Shown: positions 17,788 to 26,009 of the stretch, in pieces
Layout: each line of letters starts with the position of its first letter
Numbering within the stretch: position 1 is the stretch's first letter
Assembly (NCBI GenBank): GCA_021775095.1
Contig: JAJFII010000019.1
Span: forward strand, 42,806 to 106,805
DNA from: Rhodospirillales bacterium
Lineage (GTDB): Bacteria > Pseudomonadota > Alphaproteobacteria > Rhodospirillales > Casp-alpha2
DNA: 64,000 bases
Reading direction: 5' to 3'
Made by a program: the position numbers and the translations under genes
Notes under the pieces: generated by a model
What the model was told of the DNA's origin: nothing
What the model saw: only the letters and a program-made list of their open reading frames with translations
The model's database searches: none

Positions 17788-18156
17788 CTAAAGGGTTTTC
17801 CCTACGTTCTGGCGGCTTTGATTGCGTAATCGATCCAGGAGTGCTGTTAAAATGACCCGAACGACCGCGTCGGTTTTCCCGAGAATTTTTGTAAAAACAG
17901 TTTTTGGAATAACAATAAGTGTGGTTTTGCGGGCAGCGCGCGCCGTTGCCATCCGTGGCGACGAGTCGATCAACGCCATTTCGCCAAGCACCGCGCCAGC
18001 CGTGAGGACACTTAAAATAAGTACCGCGTTACCATCGGACTTCGAAATTTCGACAGTTCCCTGCTCAATGACGTAAGCCTCGGCGCCCACTTCCCCTTCC
18101 GTAAAAATCACTTCACCGGGAGTAAAGGATTTACGAATCATGTCCTCTTCCGCCAT
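17788..18156 (-). CDS. single-domain cyclic nucleotide-binding protein
   Basis: The 122-residue protein is a cNMP-binding (CRP/PKA-type) domain with FTPGEVIFTEGEVGAEAYVIEQGTVEI-like beta-roll sequence and the phosphate-binding cassette GEMALIDSSPRMATA, in which the Arg contacting the cyclic phosphate is present. There is no DNA-binding helix-turn-helix, so it is not a CRP-type regulator; it is more likely an adaptor or effector reading cAMP. ATG 18156 (MAEEDM) is chosen because GGAG lies about 10 nt upstream. A longer frame to 18258 has a non-domain N terminus. Three cyclases elsewhere in the window could supply the ligand. Confidence 0.82.
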   Translation of the reverse strand: MAEEDMIRKSFTPGEVIFTEGEVGAEAYVIEQGTVEISKSDGNAVLILSVLTAGAVLGEMALIDSSPRMATARAARKTTLIVIPKTVFTKILGKTDAVVRVILTALLDRLRNQSRQNVGKTL

Positions 18157-18313
18157 TATTCTTCGCTCCATTGTTGTGCGGTATATATCGTTGTCCCCAT
18201 AAGCCGGGCAATGAAGACATGGCTGAGTTGTCGAGATTGCGTTCGTAAGAAGCCGCATCTTCCGTTATCTACTGTTTTCTTAAGAAAAACAATCCGATGT
18301 AAGGAGAACCCGA

Positions 18314-18409
18314 ATGAATTATAATTCTTCGTTGATTAATGCAATGCGCGCAACTTTTGGCTGGTTAATTGTTATTGCCGTTATCGCGGTCTTTGCCCTG
18401 ACAAGTTAA
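18314..18409 (+). CDS. 31-residue single-helix membrane peptide
   Basis: The sequence ATG at 18314 to TAA at 18407-18409 encodes 31 residues. A consensus Shine-Dalgarno AAGGAG at 18301-18306 lies 7 nt before the ATG. The peptide has a polar N terminus (MNYNSSLINAMRATFG) and a hydrophobic helix (WLIVIAVIAVFALTS), the classic form of a small inner-membrane protein. It lies between the divergently oriented cNMP-binding gene and the TPR-glycosyltransferase gene. Function unknown. Confidence 0.6.
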   Translation: MNYNSSLINAMRATFGWLIVIAVIAVFALTS

Positions 18410-18499
18410 CCTTTCTGCGGCATGCGCGGGGCCTTATAATCGGGCGTTTAATTCAAAACGCTATCCGCTTATGATAAACGGAATGTTATTTTTTGACCC

Positions 18500-20116
18500 G
18501 TGCAGAGGTTGGCCGCTCCGTTGCCTGACGATCCCCAAGACCAAGACGACAACTCACTGCTTGCCGTAGCCGCAAATCATCTGGCAAGCGGAAAGTTAGC
18601 CGAGGCCGAAGCCGTCTATTGCCATTTAATATCGAAACATCCAAATGTTGCCGAATTACGGATCAACCTGGGTGCCGTATACCGGGCCCTGGGAAAGGAT
18701 AGCGCCGCCCTAAAAGCTTTGCAGTCTGCCCTAAAACTATCGCCGGACCTGCCGGCAGGTCATTTTAATCTGGCGAACCTGCAACGCCACCAGGGGCAGG
18801 TGGAAAAGGCCGAATTCAGTTATCGGGCCTGCCTGGATCAGGCCCCCGATTTTTACGACGCCTCACTCAATCTGGCCGATTTTTTGGGCGAAATGGGGCG
18901 TTTCCAAGAGGCCAAAACAGTTCTCGAAAATGCGGTTGCCGTTACCCCAACGCAAGCCGAATTATGGAACAACCTGGGGAATACCTGCTTGAGTTTAGGT
19001 GATTTAGGTGCCGCCCGGTCTCATTTGTCCCAGGCGCTTTTTCTAAACCCCGATGATCCTATTTTTACCCGAAATCTGGCTACCGTTTACCGGGCGCAAG
19101 GCGACGACAGAACGGCCAAAAGGTTCCTTAATCGGATATTAAAGAGCGCGCCAAAAGATCCAGAAGCCCTGTGCATGCGTGCATTTATTTCGCTTGCCGC
19201 TGGTGATTATGCGGCCGGCTGGGAAGACTACAAGTGGCGATGGAAAACCAAGTTGCAGGGATGCCGTCGACCGTTTAATCAAGCCCGGTGGGACGGTTTC
19301 GATCTGTCGCAAAAGTCGATAGTCATTTGGGGGGAACAGGGCATTGGTGATGAAATCATGTATGCGTCCATACTGCCTGACCTGTTGCGGTCGGGTGCCT
19401 CTGTGTATTTGGAGTGCGCGCCGCGCCTGATGCCTCTGTTCAAACGGTCTTTTCCGAGTATTGAATTGTTTGAGCGGCGCGATCCGCCGTACCGCCTTCC
19501 CGCTAACAGGGAATGGCACTTTCAGGCACCGATCGCCGACCTGGCATTGCATTTTCGTACAAAAGAATCGGATTTTGGCGATGGAAGGGCCTACCTCCAG
19601 GCACACGTCGGCAGAAGAAATGATTTTTGTAACCATTATCGGCGGATCGCCGAGGGCAGATCTTTGGTAGGGATCGCATGGAAAAGCCGTGCACAGGGGA
19701 CCGGATCAGTTCGTAGCCTTAAGTTAGTGGATCTGCAGCCGCTCCTAGATCCGGACGGCTTTTTTTATGTGAACCTGCAATATGGCAATGTAGGAGATGA
19801 GATCCTTGATCTTAAGAAAAGCCATGGAACTGATATATATCAAGATCCGTCGGTTGATCAATTGGCGGATCTGGATGGTTTTGCCGCGCAGATTTCGGCC
19901 CTCGACCTAATCGTAACGGTCGCCAATACAACTGTTCATGTGGCCGGTGGATTGGGGATTAAAACCGAGGTCCTCATTCCCGGTGTTGCCGATTGGCGGT
20001 GGATGCATGAACGCACAGACAGTCCCTGGTACGGGTCCGTTACTCTTCATCGAAACCTTCCGGAACAGCGGGTCGACACATTCATGAAATCTGTTGCCGA
20101 AAAAATTAATTCATAG
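18500..20116 (+). CDS. TPR-repeat protein with C-terminal glycosyltransferase-like domain
   Basis: The 538-residue protein has about six tetratricopeptide repeats (residues about 20-250, e.g. AELRINLGAVYRALGKDSAALKAL-type units) followed by a GT-B-like C-terminal half (about 270-535) with IWGEQGIGDEIMYAS and a late VTVANTTVHVAGGLGI motif typical of GT9/GT41-related proteins found with flagellar or surface protein glycosylation. Donor and acceptor are unknown. The start is GTG 18500; no strong ribosome site is visible, so the exact start is uncertain. Confidence 0.8.
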   Translation: MQRLAAPLPDDPQDQDDNSLLAVAANHLASGKLAEAEAVYCHLISKHPNVAELRINLGAVYRALGKDSAALKALQSALKLSPDLPAGHFNLANLQRHQGQVEKAEFSYRACLDQAPDFYDASLNLADFLGEMGRFQEAKTVLENAVAVTPTQAELWNNLGNTCLSLGDLGAARSHLSQALFLNPDDPIFTRNLATVYRAQGDDRTAKRFLNRILKSAPKDPEALCMRAFISLAAGDYAAGWEDYKWRWKTKLQGCRRPFNQARWDGFDLSQKSIVIWGEQGIGDEIMYASILPDLLRSGASVYLECAPRLMPLFKRSFPSIELFERRDPPYRLPANREWHFQAPIADLALHFRTKESDFGDGRAYLQAHVGRRNDFCNHYRRIAEGRSLVGIAWKSRAQGTGSVRSLKLVDLQPLLDPDGFFYVNLQYGNVGDEILDLKKSHGTDIYQDPSVDQLADLDGFAAQISALDLIVTVANTTVHVAGGLGIKTEVLIPGVADWRWMHERTDSPWYGSVTLHRNLPEQRVDTFMKSVAEKINS

Positions 20117-20171
20117 TATCAATAAAAATATATAACTGATTGATAATTATAATTTTTACAGGCCAAATTTT

Positions 20172-21767
20172 GTGGAATCCTATGACTACATAATCATTGG
20201 TGCCGGTTCAGCCGGCTGTGTATTAGCCAATCGATTAACCGAAGATCCAGAGATTAGGGTTCTTTTATTGGAGGCCGGTGGGCCGGATCGAAATCTCTGG
20301 ATTCATGTGCCTGTCGGCTTCCAAAAACTGATCAACAATCGAAAACTCAATTGGGCTTTTCAAACCGAACCAGAAGACAATGTGTGTGGCAGGAAAATTC
20401 CCGTGCCCCGGGGCAAAGTGATAGGCGGATCATCGTCAATTAATGGTATGTTATATGTCCGCGGACAGCCGCTGGATTATGACACCTGGGCGCAATTGGG
20501 AAATCTCGGGTGGTCCTTTCACGATGTGTTGCCGTACTTTAAAAAGACGGAGCGATTTGAACGGGGCGGCGATGCCCTGCGCGGCGGTGACGGTCCATTG
20601 AATGTGGCGGACATGCGCGAGCACCATGAATTGGTTGACGCGTTCATTGTGGCGGCGGTGCAATCTGGATTTGAACGCAATCCAGATTACAACGGCGTGC
20701 GCCAGGATGGTTTCGGGTATTATCAGGTCACGCAAAAAAAGGGCCGTCGTGTCAGCGCGGCAACGGCCTATCTGCACCCCATAAAAAACCGACGCAATCT
20801 GCACATCAAAACCCATGCACAGGTAACCAAGTTGCTTATCAAGAGCAACCGAGCCGGTGGGGTGTCCTATACAATTGGCGGCAAATCCTACAGGGCACAG
20901 GCCAACGGGGAGGTGCTGGTTTGTGCGGGTGCCGTGCAAACGCCACAACTCCTCGAGTTGTCAGGCATTGGAAACCCGGACATTCTGTCGTCCCACGGCG
21001 TCGGCGTGGTCCACGAATTGCCGGGCGTCGGCGAAAACTACCAGGACCACTATGCGGCCCGAGTCAATTGGCGGGTAAATCAAAAAATCACCCTCAACGA
21101 ACAGGCGCGCGGATTGCATTTAGTCAAAGAGGTTTTGAAATATGCCTTGACCCGGCGCGGAGCTTTGGCCCTTACGGCGGGAATTGGTCATGGGTTCGTC
21201 CGGACCCGCCCGGACCTTGAAACACCCGATTGCCAAATGTTTTTTGCGCCGGCCAGCTTCGACGGTTTTACCCGCGAGCTTGAACATCAACCCGGCATGA
21301 CCCTTGGTGTCAGCCAATGTCGGCCGCAAAGTTGCGGTTCCATCCACATTGCGTCCGACAATCCTTCGGCACCACCAAAACTCAGGCCAAATTTTCTCGA
21401 TACGCAGACCGATTGTGACACGATCATAGCCGGATTACGCTTGGCACGCCGCATTGGCACGGCCGAAGCCCTGTCCAAATATGGAGAGTTTGAGGTCAAC
21501 CCTGGGCCGGACCTGACAACGGATGAGCATCTTCTTGATTATGCGCGACGCACCGGCTCGACCATCTATCACACCATGGGAACCTGTAAAATGGGACCGA
21601 CTGGCGATAAGATGGCCGTTGTCGACGGACAACTCCGCGTGCGCGGCCTGACACACTTACGTATCGTCGATGCTTCGATCATGCCGACAATGCCATCGGG
21701 AAATATTAATGCTGCGGTTCTAATGGTCGCAGAAAAAGCTGCCGATATGATAATCAGTGCCCGCTGA
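20172..21767 (+). CDS. GMC-family FAD-dependent oxidoreductase (choline/alcohol dehydrogenase-like)
   Basis: The 531-residue flavoprotein has the FAD dinucleotide fold YDYIIIGAGSAGCVLANRL at the start, the GMC signature GKVIGGSSSINGMLYVRGQPLDYD, the second signature GAVQTPQLLELSGIG, and the C-terminal active-site region (YHTMGTCKMG and PSGNINAAVLMVAEKAADMI). It oxidises an alcohol, and the substrate is unknown. It is similar to BetA-like proteins, but there is no betaine operon here. Start GTG 20172 is used. It converges on the DUF2336 gene with a 10-bp gap. Confidence 0.9.
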   Translation: MESYDYIIIGAGSAGCVLANRLTEDPEIRVLLLEAGGPDRNLWIHVPVGFQKLINNRKLNWAFQTEPEDNVCGRKIPVPRGKVIGGSSSINGMLYVRGQPLDYDTWAQLGNLGWSFHDVLPYFKKTERFERGGDALRGGDGPLNVADMREHHELVDAFIVAAVQSGFERNPDYNGVRQDGFGYYQVTQKKGRRVSAATAYLHPIKNRRNLHIKTHAQVTKLLIKSNRAGGVSYTIGGKSYRAQANGEVLVCAGAVQTPQLLELSGIGNPDILSSHGVGVVHELPGVGENYQDHYAARVNWRVNQKITLNEQARGLHLVKEVLKYALTRRGALALTAGIGHGFVRTRPDLETPDCQMFFAPASFDGFTRELEHQPGMTLGVSQCRPQSCGSIHIASDNPSAPPKLRPNFLDTQTDCDTIIAGLRLARRIGTAEALSKYGEFEVNPGPDLTTDEHLLDYARRTGSTIYHTMGTCKMGPTGDKMAVVDGQLRVRGLTHLRIVDASIMPTMPSGNINAAVLMVAEKAADMIISAR

Positions 21768-21777
21768 AGGGTAAATA

Positions 21778-22893
21778 TCAGATAACGTCGAGGTCACGCA
21801 GAGCGGAAAGGTAGTTTTTATCCCGGCGCCAGCGTTTAACCACTTCGTTTGCCGAATCCTTGTCGACATTTCTGAAGAATTTTATCGCCGCCGCCACCGA
21901 TTGTTCGGAATCCTTGCCCTTACTTGGACGGGCTTTTTGGCAATAGGAGAATACCCGCTGATACTCATAGTCGCTTAAATTTAGTGCCTTACAGGCGACA
22001 GCCAACCCTTCTCCGCCTGGTTCCAGGACAAATCTCATAACCAGTTCGTCCCGCAATTTTGCGCTTCTGCTCATCAAATTGACAAATAACCTGACCTCAC
22101 CGTCCTGGAGAGCACGGATCATCAATTCCGGCGAAACCGCTCCGTCCTTGCTGAGTTCATCGGCCAATTGTTCAGACTTCGTAGCATTGGCTTCGCGTCC
22201 CCGCTGGTCACCAACGGTTTCAAATACGGCATCTTCAATCAAATCATCAATATCACCAAGATTTATGCCCGTATTGTCGACAATATATTTACGCAGCGCC
22301 GCAGATACCCACAAATACATCCGTTTCGCCATTTCCGGACGCAGTTCCTTACGAAGGAGTATCGGCTCCTGAAAAGAATCGACACGCTGCGATTGTTCGA
22401 CCAAAAATTCCATAGTCGCATTGGAAATATCAGCGTTTTCATTTTGCAGCAGCGTTTTAATTACCCGCTCGTCACCGGTTTCGACTAGGGCATCGGTGAC
22501 ATTTTCGCTTACATTATGGCGAATGGCCACGGCCATTTGATGTTCGAGGGTGCGGTTGCGAATAATTTCAATCAGGCTCGCATCCTGTAAAACCGTACTC
22601 TCCGTTAGAATCGGATAGGCCACTTCAATATCATCATTGCCCAATAGTTCTATGAGTTCGCTGGGCGCATCTTTATTATCGGCGAGGCGTGAACTGATAA
22701 CTTTTCGAACTTCCATTTCGGCATCTTTGACGATTCTGTGGAGAATTTCGAACATCAGGGCGCGTTCACGGTCGGTCAGTTGGTCGCCGTCGCCAGCAAA
22801 AAGATCAGAAACCGTTGCCGCCAATTCACTGCGACTCGCGGCCGAACGCTCGCGCGCCAACTCAAGCAGATAATTGCTATCGAATGAGGTCAT
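21778..22893 (-). CDS. DUF2336-domain protein
   Basis: This 371-residue, all-helical soluble protein has a HEAT-like pattern: repeated helix pairs such as SRLADNKDAPSELIELLGNDD and AVAIRHNVSENVTDAL. This matches the alphaproteobacterial DUF2336 family, whose function is not established to my knowledge. There is no signal peptide or catalytic motif. It is divergent from the secreted DUF922-like protein, sharing a 190-bp upstream region. A scaffolding or protein-interaction role is inferred from the fold only. Confidence 0.85.
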   Translation of the reverse strand: MTSFDSNYLLELARERSAASRSELAATVSDLFAGDGDQLTDRERALMFEILHRIVKDAEMEVRKVISSRLADNKDAPSELIELLGNDDIEVAYPILTESTVLQDASLIEIIRNRTLEHQMAVAIRHNVSENVTDALVETGDERVIKTLLQNENADISNATMEFLVEQSQRVDSFQEPILLRKELRPEMAKRMYLWVSAALRKYIVDNTGINLGDIDDLIEDAVFETVGDQRGREANATKSEQLADELSKDGAVSPELMIRALQDGEVRLFVNLMSRSAKLRDELVMRFVLEPGGEGLAVACKALNLSDYEYQRVFSYCQKARPSKGKDSEQSVAAAIKFFRNVDKDSANEVVKRWRRDKNYLSALRDLDVI

Positions 22894-23081
22894 GTTTACC
22901 GCTTAATAAGTTTTTTGTTTGCCTGTTTGATCTATTTTTTAAGCACGTCGAGCGACAACTGATGTAGTCTGTAAATTAACGCTAACGCCCGGTCGGTTCA
23001 ACCTACTTCATTGTGGCTGGAATTCATCCTTGGGATTAGAAATAGGGGTCGCGGCCCATCGTATAAATTGTAATTGGGATC

Positions 23082-23804
23082 ATGAAACCAAATTCCTACA
23101 GCTATTTACCCATGTCCAGTCGAGGCGTCTTTATGCTGCTCGTACCCTGGTTGACGTTGGTATCGGCACCACCTGCGCTGGCTAAATCGTGCAACTTGGA
23201 ACTGGCGCTGCCACGGGTGACCGTCGAAACCTATACCAGCGCAATACGTACCAACAATGGACACAGCAGTCGCCAATTGGCAAAAAAAATTGGCGGGCAC
23301 GGGAAAACACGCGGCAAAGCGGGGTGGGTCACCCGTGGGTTGACCAAGACCGATTTGGAAAGCCGGGTCGAAGTTGAAGTTCAGTATCGCAAACTGGGCA
23401 GTCGCCAGGTGTGCATCGGTCTGCAAAACGTAACGGCACGGGTTGGTTATAAACTTTTCAGGGTTTACGTGGCGCGTGATTTACGACCGGGTAGTTGCGA
23501 ATACCGGACGACCATGGACCATGAACAGGCACACGTGGCCATTTATAACGATCAATTACGACAGTTTTTGCCACGGTTTGAGCAACGCTTAAATCGTGTT
23601 GTTGCCGGTTTAAAACCGTTTCTGGCGAAATCAGCTCAATCGGGACATAGCTATTTTCTTAAAAAAATAAACAGCGAATTTCAACAGGTTTTCCGTCAGC
23701 TAAACCGGGAAACCGACAGCCGCCAGGGCCGCCTGGATACGCCGGATAATTACCGGCGCGAGCAGGCCTTATGCCCACCCAACCCGCAAAAACCCCTGCG
23801 CTAA
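23082..23804 (+). CDS. secreted DUF922-type putative Zn-dependent protease
   Basis: This 240-residue exported protein has an N-terminal signal sequence (VFMLLVPWLTLVSAPPALA/KS) and a DUF922-like domain. The motif DHEQAHVAIYNDQL has the HExxH pattern (HEQAH) of zincin peptidases, within a context typical of DUF922 proteins. A third zinc ligand is not identified. Proteolysis is therefore a family-based inference. It ends 4 bp from the convergent dinB stop. Confidence 0.8.
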   Translation: MKPNSYSYLPMSSRGVFMLLVPWLTLVSAPPALAKSCNLELALPRVTVETYTSAIRTNNGHSSRQLAKKIGGHGKTRGKAGWVTRGLTKTDLESRVEVEVQYRKLGSRQVCIGLQNVTARVGYKLFRVYVARDLRPGSCEYRTTMDHEQAHVAIYNDQLRQFLPRFEQRLNRVVAGLKPFLAKSAQSGHSYFLKKINSEFQQVFRQLNRETDSRQGRLDTPDNYRREQALCPPNPQKPLR

Positions 23805-23808
23805 TTCC

Positions 23809-25077
23809 CTATTTTGGTGTTTTGAAACTTCTTCCTTTGACAATCGCTGCGTCACCAAAGCGGTCTCGCACGGCGTCCATGGCACGCTCGATGTCAGCCC
23901 GACTTTGACGTGAGGGGTCCAACAGGTCAGGAAGGTCAGCATTATCAGGCGAACAGAGGCGGGTTGCGCCGACGCCAATCAATCGAAACGGTCGGTTTTT
24001 TATTTCTGGGAGCAGCAATTCCCTGGCATTGCGATAAATCTCTTCGGCCATTTGCGTCGAACGGCTTAGCAGCCGGGAACGTGAGATTTGTTTAAAATTG
24101 GACCGTTTAAGTTTTAGGGTTAAACCACCGCAGGCATAGGACGCCTGTTTAAGGCGCAGTGAGACTTTTTCGGACAACTGCCAAACGATGTTCAGGAGTT
24201 CGTCGCGATCACTCAGGTCCGATTTAAAAGTTGTTTCGGCAGATATCGACTTCGTTTCCGACCTGGGCTCAATGGATCTGCTGTCGCGGCCACGACAAAA
24301 CGCATAGAGCCGTTGCCCGATCACGCCGTACCGTTTTACCAGTTCACTTTCTTCGAAACGCCGCAATTGACCAATCCGCTCAATACCGTCTCGAGCCAGG
24401 TTTTTTTGCAAAACGGCCCCCACACCCCACAACAAACCCACCGGTTTATCCGTAAGAAATTCAGTGGCTTCATCCACACCAATGACGGAAAACCCGCGCG
24501 GTTTGTCTAAATCGGAGGCGACTTTAGCCAAAAACTTATTATAACTAAGACCAACTGAGGCACTGACTCCAACTTCGCATTCGATGCGTTTAATCAATTT
24601 TATGAGGGTCTGGGCCGGGCTGGCTTTATGCAGTTTTTCAGTACCACTGAGATCCAGAAAAGCTTCATCAATTGAGATCGGTTCAATCAGCGGCGTGGTC
24701 TCCATCATCAATGCACGGACCGCTTTGCCCGCCAGTCGGTATTTTTCCATATTGGGGGAAATTACAACGGCATCCGGGCATCGGCGGCGTGCTTCAAACA
24801 TTGGCATCGCCGACCGAATACCCTTAATTCGGGCCACATAACAGCAGGCGGCGACCACACCGCGTTGGCCACCGCCGACGATAACGGCTTTGCCGCGAAG
24901 GGACGGGTCGTCGCGTTTTTCGACGCTGGCATAAAAGGCATCGCAGTCGATGTGGGCAATGGTAAGGGTATTGAGTTCGCGATGGCTGATGAGTCGCGTT
25001 GACCGGCAGGTCATGCAAACGCTGTGCAGGTTCCTGTTCTCAAGCTGACAGGCGCAATCTCGACATAAGTGTGGCAT
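23809..25077 (-). CDS. dinB: DNA polymerase IV with N-terminal cysteine cluster
   Basis: This 422-residue Y-family translesion polymerase has catalytic acidic residues in HIDCDAFYASVEKRDDPSLRGK and SIDEAFLDLSGTEKL, a thumb and little finger domain, and KPRGFSVIG. It starts with an unusual 30-residue extension holding C5-x2-C8, C10 and C21-x2-C24, which could form a small zinc ribbon. This extension is known in some alphaproteobacterial DinB proteins. It would act in error-prone bypass of damaged bases. No standard alphaproteobacterial LexA box (GTTC-N7-GTTC) is seen upstream. Confidence 0.93.
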   Translation of the reverse strand: MPHLCRDCACQLENRNLHSVCMTCRSTRLISHRELNTLTIAHIDCDAFYASVEKRDDPSLRGKAVIVGGGQRGVVAACCYVARIKGIRSAMPMFEARRRCPDAVVISPNMEKYRLAGKAVRALMMETTPLIEPISIDEAFLDLSGTEKLHKASPAQTLIKLIKRIECEVGVSASVGLSYNKFLAKVASDLDKPRGFSVIGVDEATEFLTDKPVGLLWGVGAVLQKNLARDGIERIGQLRRFEESELVKRYGVIGQRLYAFCRGRDSRSIEPRSETKSISAETTFKSDLSDRDELLNIVWQLSEKVSLRLKQASYACGGLTLKLKRSNFKQISRSRLLSRSTQMAEEIYRNARELLLPEIKNRPFRLIGVGATRLCSPDNADLPDLLDPSRQSRADIERAMDAVRDRFGDAAIVKGRSFKTPK

Positions 25078-25133
25078 CGGTCGTCGGGTTCAGGTCCATC
25101 ATGGGGGTGGGTTAGAATACCCCTTTACCGGAA

Positions 25134-25147
25134 GGTTCGCCAGAACC
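25134..25147. promoter_or_regulatory. perfect 14-bp palindrome upstream of dinB
   Basis: GGTTCGCCAGAACC is an inverted repeat (5-bp arms, 4-bp centre) 57 bp upstream of the dinB start and 86-99 bp upstream of the divergent coiled-coil gene. A second GTTC lies nearby on the minus strand with N10 spacing, so it resembles, but does not match, the alphaproteobacterial SOS box. Operator function is speculative. Confidence 0.25.
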
Positions 25148-25232
25148 ATCAACGACGAACAGGTATTGCGCTCTGGGGCCGGATACCGGACAATTGTACA
25201 ACGTCAATTCGTTTCTTCAGGCCGTTGATTTT

Positions 25233-26009
25233 ATGAATAAAAACACCCATGTGCAAAATTCTAAGAAGGACCCGTTGCACGACGCGTTGATGGAAGGCCG
25301 CCAATTGCGCGAGACCATTGAAGCGCTGCGCGAAGAGATGGAGAGCATGTCTGTGCAAAAACAGCAGGCAGTGCAGGAAACTCTGGCTTTGTCCTATGAC
25401 GAAGTCAAACAACTCAAAGATACTGCCGGCGCGTTACGCGAAAGCCTGGATGATTTACAGTTCGAAAAAACCACCTCCGTCCAGGAAGCGGTCGCCAGCA
25501 ACTTTGATGAAATCAAACAGCTTAAGGATACGTCCACGGCCCTACGGGATTCTCTGGACGAATTAAATTTTGAAAAGGCCCAGGCTGTGCAGGCGGCCGT
25601 TGCGTCGTCGCACGACGAAATCGTCCAACTCAAAGAGACCGCTTCGGCGCTTCGAGAAAGTCTTGAAGACCTTCGATTCGAAAAAGACAAGATGGTTCAG
25701 GAAGCCGTTGCCCGCTCTAATGATGAAATCAACCAATTAAAGTCGACCATTGGCATGCTTCGCGATGAATTGGAAGAAATGCGGTTTTCCAAGGATGAGG
25801 ATGTTCAGCAGGTCCGTGCCGAAGGACAGGACGAGAGCATTCAGCTAAAGAATACGATCGCTGCGTTGCGTGAAGAACTCGATGGGATTAAGTTTGATTA
25901 CGAAGACAGGATTCAGGAGCTTGAACGGGCATCACGCGATGAGATTCAGCAATTACATGATACGATCTCGGTATTGCGCGAAGATTTAGAGGGAAAGAAT
26001 GGCGAGTAG
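25233..26009 (+). CDS. coiled-coil protein of six 36-residue tandem repeats
   Basis: After a short N terminus the 258-residue protein is built almost wholly of a 36-residue repeat of the form VQEAVAxxxDEIxQLKDTxxALRESLDDLxFEKxxx. There are five full copies and one C-terminal copy of 32 residues, with a degenerate copy before the first. The repeats are Glu/Asp/Lys/Leu rich and should form an extended coiled coil. ATG 25233 is preferred; an in-frame TTG at 25194 is also open. The stop overlaps the start of the GAF-cyclase gene by 11 bp, so the two are co-translated, and this protein is probably a partner or oligomerisation scaffold for the cyclase. Confidence 0.8.
   Translation: MNKNTHVQNSKKDPLHDALMEGRQLRETIEALREEMESMSVQKQQAVQETLALSYDEVKQLKDTAGALRESLDDLQFEKTTSVQEAVASNFDEIKQLKDTSTALRDSLDELNFEKAQAVQAAVASSHDEIVQLKETASALRESLEDLRFEKDKMVQEAVARSNDEINQLKSTIGMLRDELEEMRFSKDEDVQQVRAEGQDESIQLKNTIAALREELDGIKFDYEDRIQELERASRDEIQQLHDTISVLREDLEGKNGE

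Noticed and set aside
25078..25193. SOS (LexA) box upstream of dinB
   Set aside because: GTTC elements are present but spaced by 10, not the 7 expected for the alphaproteobacterial consensus; only a palindrome is reported.
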